Positions 1-6,760 of a stretch of 10,691 bases of DNA are shown piece after piece. Under the pieces are notes generated by a model. The model did no database searches and was not told the origin of the DNA. It saw only the letters and a list, made by a program, of their open reading frames with translations. The stretch's first letter is position 1. Every line of letters starts with the position of its first letter. The position numbers and the translations under genes were made by a program. The DNA is taken from contig JAADGB010000022.1 of the NCBI GenBank assembly GCA_013152575.1, forward strand, positions 1-10,691, given 5' to 3'. Origin of the DNA: Thermoproteota archaeon (lineage in GTDB: Archaea > Thermoproteota > Thermoprotei_A > Sulfolobales > Acidilobaceae).

Positions 1-1506
1 CTCGTCGGGGTCATACCATAGTTTTGAGTATACCTTCTCGTCTTCCATGCCGTATTTGCCCGCCAGGTATTCTAGTACGAGCATGAAGTCTTCCCAGCTT
101 AGCTTGTGGAAGGGGTAGCTCCTCTTGACAACCTTGTACGCCTCATGTACACTCCATTTCTTCTCGATACTCATTCCTACCAGGTGCTGTGCTAATACAT
201 CGAGTGGACAGCATGGTATACGGACTTTGTCGATAAAGCGCTCCATCGCTGACTTAGCTAGAACCGTGCACTCGACGAGATCGTCTCTATCTACTACTAT
301 TATCCGTCCCTTGCTAACCGCTCTTATGTGATGCCCCGCTCTACCGATACGTTGAAGTAGCCTGCTCACGCTCTTCGGACTGCTTAACAGGACTACGAGG
401 TCTATGTATCCTATGTCTATTCCTAGCTCTAGGCTAGTGCTTGATACTACTACTTTTAACTCTCCCCTCTTAAGCTTCTCTTCTACTTCTAGTCTCACTT
501 TCCTGGAGAGGCTTGAGTGATGGGCCTCGACCATGTCTGCATCGAAGAACCCGTTCTCGCCAAGTATAGTTCTCAGCTTGTAAACTACTCGCTCAGTTGC
601 ACTTCTAGTGTTCGTAAATACAAGGGTTGTTCTATGTTTCCTGATAAGGTCGATTAAGAGCTTGTATATTGCATTGTTTACTTTATCGGCAGGATCATTG
701 ATGAGGTCAACCTTAGGAGTTAACACCTTGATGTCTAGGGGCTTGGCGAAGCGGGCGTCAACGATTTTCACTTCCCTCGGCGTTCCATCATCATTGTATC
801 CTCCCAGGAACTTTGCCACCTCTTCTAGTGGGGCGATTGTCGCTGACATACCTATTCTCTGCAGGGTCCCTCCATTTTCCTCCACTATGTAGTTTAGACG
901 CTCTATCGACAATGCTAGGTGGGACCCTCTCTTACTTGAAGCTAGCTCGTGGATCTCGTCTATTATAATCCACTTCACGGTCCTTAACTTCTCCCTGAAC
1001 TTTGGGGCGACTAACGCTATCGAGAGGCTCTCTGGGGTTGTGATGAGAATGTGCGGTGGCTTCCTCAACATTTTCTGTTTTACACTTTGAGGGGTGTCAC
1101 TTGTTCGAACCATGACCCTTATGTCTTCAATCTCGTGCCCCATCTCTTCTGCGACGGCTTTTATCTCCTCTAATGGTACGATTAGGTTTCTATACATGTC
1201 ATTGTTTAACGCTCTGAGTGGTGAGACGTAAACCGCGTATATGATGTCCTCTAGTTCACCCTTCTCCGACAGCTTCAATAACTCGTCGATTATCGATGTG
1301 AATGCTGCGAGGGTCTTTCCAGTACCGGTTGGGCTTGAGATTAGTACATTGTAGCCCTCCTTGATTAGTGGTATAGCCTCCCTCTGAGGCACGGTGAGTT
1401 CACGATACTTACGTCTAAACCACTCCGCAACATACGGTCTCAGCATCGATAGCACTTTCTCGTCCCGTGTTGACAGTAGTTGCCGCATTACCCCAAGTGC
1501 CCCCAT
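1..1506 (-). CDS. lhr: Lhr-type superfamily 2 DNA/RNA helicase (N-terminal part, runs off the left edge)
   Basis: Large helicase-related protein of superfamily 2, an ATP-driven nucleic-acid translocase that in archaea is linked to DNA repair, recombination and possibly RNA handling. The reading frame is open from ATG 1506 to base 1 (502 codons, no stop), so roughly half of a protein of about 850-950 residues is visible. Helicase motifs appear in order: Walker A SPTGTGKT (58-65), SPLRALNND (95-103), TTPES (156-160), motif II DEIH (183-186), motif III SAT (221-223), TTLVFTNTRSA (293-303), and the motif V/VI block TSLELGID...QRIGRAGHH (357-393). The QRIGRAGH signature is typical of Lhr. The winged-helix region begins near the left edge. 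The start is the first ATG after an in-frame TAA upstream, and a TATA box sits about 24 nt before it. It is transcribed divergently from glnA. Whether it is the aLhr1 or aLhr2 subtype is not resolved. Confidence 0.93.
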   Translation of the reverse strand, partial: MGALGVMRQLLSTRDEKVLSMLRPYVAEWFRRKYRELTVPQREAIPLIKEGYNVLISSPTGTGKTLAAFTSIIDELLKLSEKGELEDIIYAVYVSPLRALNNDMYRNLIVPLEEIKAVAEEMGHEIEDIRVMVRTSDTPQSVKQKMLRKPPHILITTPESLSIALVAPKFREKLRTVKWIIIDEIHELASSKRGSHLALSIERLNYIVEENGGTLQRIGMSATIAPLEEVAKFLGGYNDDGTPREVKIVDARFAKPLDIKVLTPKVDLINDPADKVNNAIYKLLIDLIRKHRTTLVFTNTRSATERVVYKLRTILGENGFFDADMVEAHHSSLSRKVRLEVEEKLKRGELKVVVSSTSLELGIDIGYIDLVVLLSSPKSVSRLLQRIGRAGHHIRAVSKGRIIVVDRDDLVECTVLAKSAMERFIDKVRIPCCPLDVLAQHLVGMSIEKKWSVHEAYKVVKRSYPFHKLSWEDFMLVLEYLAGKYGMEDEKVYSKLWYDPDE

Positions 1507-1525
1507 AGTGTTTGCGTTATGTGAA

Positions 1526-1534
1526 GTTTATAGG
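1526..1534 (-). promoter_or_regulatory. TATA box for lhr, leaderless arrangement
   Basis: On the minus strand this reads CCTATAAAC, centred about 24 nt before the lhr ATG at 1506. Archaeal TATA boxes lie roughly 26 bp upstream of the transcription start, so the mRNA would begin at or within a few nucleotides of the ATG. No Shine-Dalgarno-like sequence precedes the ATG, which agrees with leaderless translation. This is an inference from spacing only. Confidence 0.55.
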
Positions 1535-1546
1535 CTAGGAAACTTG

Positions 1547-1570
1547 TAATGTGGATATTGTTCTACATTA
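1547..1570. repeat. Dyad-symmetric element I in the lhr/glnA divergent promoter region
   Basis: TAATGT (1547-1552) and ACATTA (1565-1570) form a perfect 6-bp inverted repeat separated by 12 bp, centred at 1558.5. It lies just upstream of the lhr TATA box. It could be a half of a regulator binding region, for example for an Lrp/AsnC-family protein, but no regulator can be named from the sequence. Short AT-rich dyads also occur by chance. Confidence 0.35.
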
Positions 1571-1580
1571 GTTGTTATAG

Positions 1581-1620
1581 TGGAATAAACATTAATCTCT
1601 CATTTAATGCTTATATTCCA
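1581..1620. repeat. Dyad-symmetric element II overlapping the likely glnA core promoter
   Basis: The outer arms TGGAATA (1581-1587) and TATTCCA (1614-1620) are perfectly complementary. Inside them ATTAA (1591-1595) and TTAAT (1604-1608) form a second complementary pair around an 8-nt centre. The right arm overlaps the TATA-like sequence proposed for glnA. The element is centred at 1600.5, 42 bp (about four helical turns) from element I. It is a candidate operator; no factor is identified. Confidence 0.4.
1610..1617 (+). promoter_or_regulatory. Putative TATA box for glnA
   Basis: CTTATATT at 1610-1617 is the best TATA-like sequence before glnA. It predicts a start of transcription near 1640 and a leader of about 35 nt that would carry the ribosome-binding site at 1662-1669. 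The call rests only on composition and spacing. Confidence 0.4.
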
Positions 1621-1661
1621 GATCTTATCTGATCAACGAGGTGTATTTGTATACCTGGGCA

Positions 1662-1669
1662 AGGGTGAT
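1662..1669 (+). promoter_or_regulatory. Ribosome-binding site of glnA
   Basis: AGGGTGAT, close to the archaeal anti-Shine-Dalgarno complement GGAGGTGATC, ends 5 nt before ATG 1675. It contains an in-frame TGA (1666-1668), so the glnA protein cannot start further upstream in this frame. Confidence 0.6.
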
Positions 1670-1674
1670 ATAGA

Positions 1675-3012
1675 ATGCAGTCTGAACTAAACCCTGGATC
1701 CATTATCCAGTTCCAATACATAGATCTCGCTGGCTTCCTAAGGGGCCTTGAGGTAAGGTATGAGGGGGCCTTCGAGGCCGCCTTTGATGGAAGCAGCGTT
1801 CCTGGCTTTAGGAGTATCGAGGACAGCGACCTCCATTTGAAGGGGGACCCGGAGACCCTTAGAAAGATACCATGGGCTGAAAACTACTATCGTATTTTGA
1901 CAGAAATTTACCGGCCTGGCGGTGAGAGGTACAACAGGGACCCGCGGTATATTGCAGAGAAGGTTACCAAGTACCTGGACGAACAATTCGGGTTGAAACC
2001 ACTAGTGGGGGTCGAGGTCGAGTTCTTCCTTCTAGACAGTATTGAGGTTGAGACCAGCACCCCGCAGGCAGGCATAGGGTATAGCTTGACCTCAACTGAG
2101 CATCCATGGGAGCCAAACGCTGTGGGGATGATTAAGAAGGCATACCACGCTGTCGAACCTATCGATAGAATCGTCCACTACAGACTCCTCCTCCACAAGT
2201 ATATGGAAGAAGTCGGATATACACGGGTTGAAGTCACACACCACGAAGTAGCATTGGCTCAGATGGAGGTAGACATTCAGGCAAGCACGCCACTGGTGAC
2301 AGCTGACAACGTGATAACACTGAAGTGGATAGCCAGGGTCCTCGCTGAGTACGAGGGTAAGATGGCTCTATTCATGCCGAAACCAATCTATGGCGACAAC
2401 GGCAGCGGCCTCCACATGCATATGAGCCTATGGAGGGAGGGGAAGAACGAGTTCGTTGACGAGAATGGCGAACTAACACAGATGGCGAGATCATTCATAG
2501 CAGGAATCCTGGAACACGCAGAAAGCCTCGCAGCACTAGTCGCGCCTACCACCAACAGTTATAGGAGGCTTGTCCCTGGCTACGAGGCACCAGTCTACGT
2601 TTGCTGGGGCTATCGCAACAGGAGCGCGATGATAAGGGTCCCTGCATATACTAAGGCTACCAAGGCAAGAGTCGAGTTCAGGACTCCCGATCCGTCCTCG
2701 AACCCATACCTAGCTATCGCAGCCACCATAATGGCAGGCCTCGACGGAATCCGCAAGAAGCTCGATCCTGGAGATCCCCTTGAAAAGAACGCCTACAAGC
2801 TAACACCTGAGGAGAGAAGACAGAGAGGTATCCGCATGCTCCCTAAGAGCCTAGATGACGCATTGGACGCCCTTGAATCAGATAACGAGTATCTGAAACC
2901 GGTCTTCGATAGCGACATAATCGAGGCATACATTGAAATGAAGAGGCAAGAAGCGGAGATCATCAGGACAATACCGCATCCCTACGAGTTCCGCCTATAT
3001 GGTGGCCTCTAA
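1675..3012 (+). CDS. glnA: Type I glutamine synthetase (GSI-alpha-like)
   Basis: Cytoplasmic enzyme that makes glutamine from glutamate, ammonia and ATP; family members form dodecamers. The protein has 445 residues. Visible signatures are FDGSSVPGF (37-45), the metal-binding pair in VGVEVEFF (E114, E116), HHEVALAQMEVD (E191, E198), NGSGLHMHMSL (242-252, H247), the NSYRRLVPGYEAPV block (R298, flap E304), RNRSA (314-318) and RVEFRTPDPSSNPYLA (E334, R336). The spacing HHE-x4-QxE and the absence of the NLYDLP adenylylation loop (here KNAYKLTPEER) point to the GSI-alpha type rather than the adenylylated GSI-beta type. The N-terminus is slightly short and begins almost at the conserved IQFQYIDLAG. 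This start is firm because an in-frame TGA lies two codons upstream. The gene is divergent from lhr, and a T-rich tract follows its stop. Confidence 0.96.
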   Translation: MQSELNPGSIIQFQYIDLAGFLRGLEVRYEGAFEAAFDGSSVPGFRSIEDSDLHLKGDPETLRKIPWAENYYRILTEIYRPGGERYNRDPRYIAEKVTKYLDEQFGLKPLVGVEVEFFLLDSIEVETSTPQAGIGYSLTSTEHPWEPNAVGMIKKAYHAVEPIDRIVHYRLLLHKYMEEVGYTRVEVTHHEVALAQMEVDIQASTPLVTADNVITLKWIARVLAEYEGKMALFMPKPIYGDNGSGLHMHMSLWREGKNEFVDENGELTQMARSFIAGILEHAESLAALVAPTTNSYRRLVPGYEAPVYVCWGYRNRSAMIRVPAYTKATKARVEFRTPDPSSNPYLAIAATIMAGLDGIRKKLDPGDPLEKNAYKLTPEERRQRGIRMLPKSLDDALDALESDNEYLKPVFDSDIIEAYIEMKRQEAEIIRTIPHPYEFRLYGGL

Positions 3013-3014
3013 CC

Positions 3015-3024
3015 TTTTTATTTT
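3015..3024 (+). terminator. T-rich terminator after glnA
   Basis: TTTTTATTTT begins 2 nt after the glnA stop codon. Runs of T on the coding strand are the usual intrinsic termination signal in archaea. The following A-run (TTTTAAAA, 3021-3028) could also act as a TATA-like element for the next gene, so termination and re-initiation may be packed together here. Confidence 0.5.
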
Positions 3025-3082
3025 AAAAACTCCACGATTATTTCTAGGAACCAATAATTACCTCGAGATACACAATTATAAT

Positions 3083-3090
3083 AAGGTGAT
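3083..3090 (+). promoter_or_regulatory. Ribosome-binding site that sets the start of the KaiC-like gene
   Basis: AAGGTGAT, an almost perfect archaeal Shine-Dalgarno match, lies 4 nt before ATG 3095. It favours this ATG over the longer open frame reaching back to 2999, which would overlap the end of glnA. Confidence 0.7.
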
Positions 3091-3094
3091 AAGT

Positions 3095-3847
3095 ATGGTT
3101 GAAAGAGTAAAAACAGGAATACCAGGGCTAGACGAGATCCTAAACGGGGGCATACCGAAGAGAAACGTAGTACTACTGAGCGGGGGACCCGGAACCGGCA
3201 AGTCGATATTCTCATACCAATACCTATGGAACGGGCTCAAACAGGGAGAACCAGCAGTATTCGTGGCACTGGAGGAGCACCCGGTACAGGTTAGAATAAA
3301 CATGTCTCAGTTCGGCTGGGACATACGCCCATACGAGAGGGAGGGTGTTTTCGCTATAGTTGATGCTTTCACGAGCGGAATCGGTGAAGCTGCAAAGAAG
3401 GAGAGATACGTTGTGACTGATCCCGAAGACGTTGGACTTCTCGTAGATGTTCTAAAGCAAGCTATAAGGGATACTGGGGCCGTCCGCGTAGCAGTAGACT
3501 CTGTCTCGACACTATACCTCGCCAAGCCAGCATTGGCTAGGAGAACCGTGATGCTACTGAAAAGAGTGCTCTCGGGATTAGGTACAACTAGCATACTAGT
3601 AAGCCAAGTCTCAGTAACAGAGAGAGGCTTCGGCGGACCTGGAGTCGAGCATGCCGCCGACGGTATCATAAGGCTGGACCTAGACGAGGTAGACGGAGAA
3701 CTCGTGAGGAGCATGATCGTCTGGAAAATGAGGGGAACGCGCCACAGCATGAAAAGGCATCCCTTCGAGATAACAGATAAGGGAATCATAGTATACCCGG
3801 AGAAGGTTGTCAGAATCGGTAGAGCGTTCAGAGTGGAGCCAGTATAG
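3095..3847 (+). CDS. Single-domain KaiC/RadA-family RecA-like ATPase
   Basis: Archaeal KaiC-like protein (COG0467, KaiC/GvpD/Rad55 group) of 250 residues with one RecA fold; cyanobacterial clock KaiC has two. The N-terminal GIPGLDEILNGGIPKRNVVLLSGGPGTGKS carries Walker A (GGPGTGKS, 30-37). The paired acidic residues of ALEEHP (E60, E61) match the catalytic glutamates of the family. Walker B is VRVAVDSVS (D135). QVSVTERGFGGPGVEHAADGII (171-192) and KMRGTRHSMKRHPFEITDKGI (211-231) are family hallmarks. ATP binding is therefore well supported. The physiological role is not known for most archaeal single-domain members, and there is no kaiA or kaiB here. The start at 3095 is chosen from the strong ribosome-binding site; an upstream extension to 2999 shows no family similarity. 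The gene lies 82 bp after glnA and 67 bp before guaB. Confidence 0.92.
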   Translation: MVERVKTGIPGLDEILNGGIPKRNVVLLSGGPGTGKSIFSYQYLWNGLKQGEPAVFVALEEHPVQVRINMSQFGWDIRPYEREGVFAIVDAFTSGIGEAAKKERYVVTDPEDVGLLVDVLKQAIRDTGAVRVAVDSVSTLYLAKPALARRTVMLLKRVLSGLGTTSILVSQVSVTERGFGGPGVEHAADGIIRLDLDEVDGELVRSMIVWKMRGTRHSMKRHPFEITDKGIIVYPEKVVRIGRAFRVEPV

Positions 3848-3873
3848 CAAGGCATATCTCGGACAGGCAAACA

Positions 3874-3880
3874 CTATAAC
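3874..3880 (+). promoter_or_regulatory. Putative TATA box for the guaB operon
   Basis: CTATAAC at 3874-3880 is placed so that transcription would begin near 3903, just ahead of the GGTG (3904-3907) that precedes the GTG start at 3915. The call is based on spacing only; the gene could also be read from the kaiC-like gene upstream. Confidence 0.35.
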
Positions 3881-3914
3881 CCGTAATCAATTACACCCAG
3901 CCTGGTGCTATAAT

Positions 3915-5204
3915 GTGAGCAAAATAGTTGGAGAATACATCACCTTTGACGACGTAGTAATAGTTCCGGGCCTTGCACCAGTTGAACCATCAAACGTCGA
4001 TATAACTGGCTACGCATCCAAGAGCATAATGCTCCCCATCCCGGTCCTATCAAGTCCAATGGATACTGTGACAGAGCATAGACTGGCTATCCTACTAGCA
4101 CGTATGGGAGCATTAGGAGTGATTCATCGAAACATGGATTCCGATTCTCAAGCCAAAGAAGTTCAGAAGGTTAAGAAATCTAATCCAAGCTTGTGGGCCG
4201 AGCTTCCTCGTGTAGATTCCCCTGAGGCATTGGAGGACCTCTTACTGCGACTGGAAGAAACTGATGCGCGCGCCGCGATCGTCTATCACGGTGGAGTGCC
4301 TGTCGGCATATACATCGAAAGGGGAGCGGACTATGCTTATTGGAGTGGTAAGGCTAAAGCCATGATAACTCTACTAGAGCTCGTGAACCCTGCCCCACTA
4401 ACCGATGAGATGGGTTACTTGATGGTCGGTGCCGCGATTAGCCCCTTCGACCTGGAGAGGGCTAAGAAGCTTGAGTCTGCTGGAGTAGATGTCCTCGTAA
4501 CAGATGTGGCACATCTGCATAATGAGGGAGCGATCCAGTCACTCAAGAAACTTGTCGAGAGCGTTAGTGTAGACGTTGTAGCTGGCAATATAGGAACAAG
4601 GGAGGCTGCACTAGACATTCTGACCAGGATCGAGGACGTCGCTGGGCTGAGGGTTGGGATCTCGAGTGGAAGTATTTGTAGTACGGGAGAAGTGGCAGGG
4701 GCGGCGGTCCCCACCTTACAAGCAGTTCTAAATGTTGTGAGTGCATTGAAGGAGTTAGGTCTTCACGGGAAGATTCCCGTCATAGCTGATGGTGGTATAA
4801 GGAATCCTGGAGATGCAGCTAAGGCGATAATCGCGGGAGCAAGCAGTATTATGACAGGTAGATTATTCGCTGGCACTGAAGAAGCGCCTAGCAAGAAGAT
4901 CAGGATCGGCGATAAAGTATACAAGACGTATCGTGGCATGGCTAGTAGAGGTGCTATGGAAAAGAGGCATGCAAGTGACAGATATTCTAAGCCGAGTAAG
5001 GCTCTCGAGGAAGGTATAGAGGGACTCGTACCCTACACGGGTAGCGCTATGATAAAACTAATGGAATTAGCCACCGGCTTACAAGCCGCACTAGGGTATG
5101 CTGGTGCAGGCAATATCAGGGAGGCCTGGGAGAAGGGTAGACTAGCAAAGATAACGCCTATAGGATCTATGGAGATTAAACCCCACGATATACTAACAAA
5201 GTGA
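3915..5204 (+). CDS. guaB: IMP dehydrogenase family protein, compact form with degenerate CBS region
   Basis: IMP dehydrogenase oxidises IMP to XMP with NAD+, the committed step to GMP. From GTG 3915 the product has 429 residues against about 485 for forms with two CBS domains. Visible features: YITFDDVVIVPG (8-19), LSSPMDTVTE (45-54), VAGNIGT (222-228), the active-site loop SGSICSTGEVAG with candidate catalytic C255, VIADGGIRNPGDAAKAIIAGAS (D292), TGRLFAGTEE (314-323), YRGMASRGAM (339-348) and the flap DRY (R356-Y357), whose Arg-Tyr dyad marks IMPDH rather than GMP reductase. The CBS insert is reduced to about 75 residues (92-166) with at most one recognisable CBS-like motif. The loop has STGE where TTR is usual. 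GTG 3915 is chosen because GGTG precedes it and similarity begins there; the frame is open back to 3807 but would overlap the KaiC-like gene. It is first in an operon with the next two genes. Confidence 0.85.
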   Translation: MSKIVGEYITFDDVVIVPGLAPVEPSNVDITGYASKSIMLPIPVLSSPMDTVTEHRLAILLARMGALGVIHRNMDSDSQAKEVQKVKKSNPSLWAELPRVDSPEALEDLLLRLEETDARAAIVYHGGVPVGIYIERGADYAYWSGKAKAMITLLELVNPAPLTDEMGYLMVGAAISPFDLERAKKLESAGVDVLVTDVAHLHNEGAIQSLKKLVESVSVDVVAGNIGTREAALDILTRIEDVAGLRVGISSGSICSTGEVAGAAVPTLQAVLNVVSALKELGLHGKIPVIADGGIRNPGDAAKAIIAGASSIMTGRLFAGTEEAPSKKIRIGDKVYKTYRGMASRGAMEKRHASDRYSKPSKALEEGIEGLVPYTGSAMIKLMELATGLQAALGYAGAGNIREAWEKGRLAKITPIGSMEIKPHDILTK

Positions 5205-5208
5205 GGTG
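5203..5208 (+). promoter_or_regulatory. Ribosome-binding site of the PPC gene inside the guaB stop region
   Basis: GAGGTG overlaps the guaB TGA stop (5202-5204) and precedes ATG 5217 by 8 nt. This arrangement supports co-translation of the two genes from one mRNA. Confidence 0.6.
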
Positions 5209-5216
5209 CCCGCCTT

Positions 5217-5660
5217 ATGGTACAAGGGAAACTCCTAGGAAGCACTGGTCGAGTCATATTCCTTAGGCTTGACGAGGGTGCAAGACTCCCCCAAGCCATT
5301 GACGAGGTCCTGGAGGCCCAGAACATTGGGTTCGCGATGATCCAAGGGATAGGAGGCCTACGATGGGCAAGGGTGGCAACCTTTAGCCCAAGCGAGAACA
5401 AATACTATTCCCACGATGTCGAGGCAGAGCAAGGACACATACTAGAACTACTCTCGTTATCTGGCAATAGCGTGTTCGGCCCCGACAACACATACTATAC
5501 CCACTTACATGTTACGCTATCGAAGGATCACAATACACTATATGCAGGACACTTGATTGAAGCAGAAGTATCGCCTCTAGCTGAGATCTTCATAATTGAG
5601 GTCATTGCACCTATCGATGAGGCCAGAAGATTATTATCAAACAGGTGGAAGAGTCAGTAG
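5217..5660 (+). CDS. PPC (DUF296) domain protein
   Basis: Small cytoplasmic protein of 147 residues consisting of one PPC/DUF296 domain, the fold found alone in bacteria and archaea and joined to AT-hooks in plant DNA-binding proteins. The sequence shows RVIFLRLDEGARLPQAIDEVL (12-32), IGFAMIQGIGGLRWARVATF (37-56), ILELLSLSGN (75-84), THLHVTLSKD (95-104) and the AGHLIEAEVSP block (110-120). The three histidines H96, H98 and H112 match the metal-site histidines seen in prokaryotic PPC structures. No AT-hook or other extension is present. The molecular role of stand-alone PPC proteins is not settled. It lies 12 bp after guaB and 14 bp before the DUF711 gene, so a role tied to purine nucleotides or to the DUF711 protein is possible but is only inferred from context. 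Confidence 0.88.
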   Translation: MVQGKLLGSTGRVIFLRLDEGARLPQAIDEVLEAQNIGFAMIQGIGGLRWARVATFSPSENKYYSHDVEAEQGHILELLSLSGNSVFGPDNTYYTHLHVTLSKDHNTLYAGHLIEAEVSPLAEIFIIEVIAPIDEARRLLSNRWKSQ

Positions 5661-5674
5661 CTAGGTGTTAGATA

Positions 5675-6757
5675 GTGGGCTATGACTTCAAGCTGAGGAT
5701 GATAACGCTACACTTGGACTGTAGACGACTCGATGATCCCATGAGCGCTCTCGAGGAATACTCAACGCTGCTCGCACAGGCCGCCGATACTGTCTATGCC
5801 GAAATCCAGCTACCAGTATGGAGTCGAAGAATAGTCTTGGATTACTGTGACAAGGATACTGCAATGGACATCATAGAGAACTATACGTTGGATGAGACCC
5901 TAATATCACTCGGGAACTATGAAGCCCTTGCGATCGATGCAGACTTCCTAGATAGACTAACGGAGGAGGGATTCTTCGCTGCAATACTATTGAAGGAGGG
6001 TTCATGGGAGGAAGCAAGGCATGTAAGCAGGCTCATACATGCCCTAACGGAGAGTGATCCGAGCAAGGCAACGCGGATAGGAGTAAACGTTCTAGGTACT
6101 AGGATCGATACACCTTACTTCCCACTAGCAGCAACGAGAGAGCATCTGAGGGCAACAGCAGGCCTACTTTATCCCAACTACCTGCTAGGAGAATACCGAA
6201 GAGACGGGATGGATGGTCTTGTACATGGTATAGAGGAGGCTGCGAGAAAAGCAGAGGAGGGCTTGAAGATCGCAGCCAATATCCTAAAGGTAGAGTCGGC
6301 AGGCGTCGATCTCAGCATATCTCCATGGATGGAGGAGTCCTCACTAGGGCTAATTGAATACGTGGCTGGCGTGAGGCTACCTGAGGCCGGATTCGCCCAT
6401 GGATTGGCGCTCGTGAATAAGGCTGTCGGCATGGTTGCTTCTAACATGGAGACGGTAGGGTTTAACGAGGTACAATTACCTGTCGCCGAAGATGCAAAAC
6501 TAAAGGCGAGAGTATCAGAGCTCGAGACAACTGCTAGAGACTTGGCGAGGCTTAGCGGAGTATGTCTTGCAGGTTTGGATCTCGCTGTGGTACCGGCTAA
6601 CATTGACTATGTTGCTGGAATCTTATTGGAGACAAGGGGCTACTCGTTAGCCAAGGGCAGGCCGTTGGGCGTAAGGATTATACCGGTTGAAGATGTAGAA
6701 CCGGGCGATAAGGTATACCTGGATAAGTTCGGTGAGACGCCGGTTATGAAGCCCTAA
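5675..6757 (+). CDS. DUF711 / UPF0210 family protein, short archaeal form
   Basis: Protein of 360 residues from the DUF711 family, whose known structures resemble the pyruvate formate-lyase / anaerobic ribonucleotide reductase barrel without known activity. Visible family features are KLRMITLHLD at the start (6-15), GVDLSISPWMEES (210-222), a segment like NKAVGMVASNMETVGFNEVQLPVAED (248-273) and VCLAGLDLAVVP (296-307). C297 sits in the VC-x-AGLD motif, which is the most conserved cysteine position visible. It is shorter than bacterial UPF0210 proteins (about 450 residues). The start is GTG 5675, preceded by AGGTG (5663-5667); an internal ATG at 5699 is the alternative but would trim the conserved first strand. 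It is last in the guaB operon, 14 bp after the PPC gene. The function is unknown; the context suggests a link to nucleotide metabolism. Confidence 0.85.
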   Translation: MGYDFKLRMITLHLDCRRLDDPMSALEEYSTLLAQAADTVYAEIQLPVWSRRIVLDYCDKDTAMDIIENYTLDETLISLGNYEALAIDADFLDRLTEEGFFAAILLKEGSWEEARHVSRLIHALTESDPSKATRIGVNVLGTRIDTPYFPLAATREHLRATAGLLYPNYLLGEYRRDGMDGLVHGIEEAARKAEEGLKIAANILKVESAGVDLSISPWMEESSLGLIEYVAGVRLPEAGFAHGLALVNKAVGMVASNMETVGFNEVQLPVAEDAKLKARVSELETTARDLARLSGVCLAGLDLAVVPANIDYVAGILLETRGYSLAKGRPLGVRIIPVEDVEPGDKVYLDKFGETPVMKP

Positions 6758-6760
6758 TCA

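Noticed and set aside
608..892. Plus-strand open frame within the helicase region
   Set aside because: It lies opposite conserved helicase motifs on the minus strand; the protein shows no family features.
2999..3094. N-terminal extension of the KaiC-like gene
   Set aside because: It would overlap the end of glnA, has no family similarity, and the strong ribosome-binding site at 3083-3090 points to ATG 3095.
3307..3870. Antisense open frame of 187 codons opposite the KaiC-like gene
   Set aside because: It mirrors the codon pattern of a well-supported gene, has no recognisable motif and no credible start context.
3807..3914. N-terminal extension of guaB overlapping the KaiC-like gene
   Set aside because: The added 36 residues are not IMPDH-like, and GGTG at 3904-3907 supports the GTG at 3915, where similarity begins.
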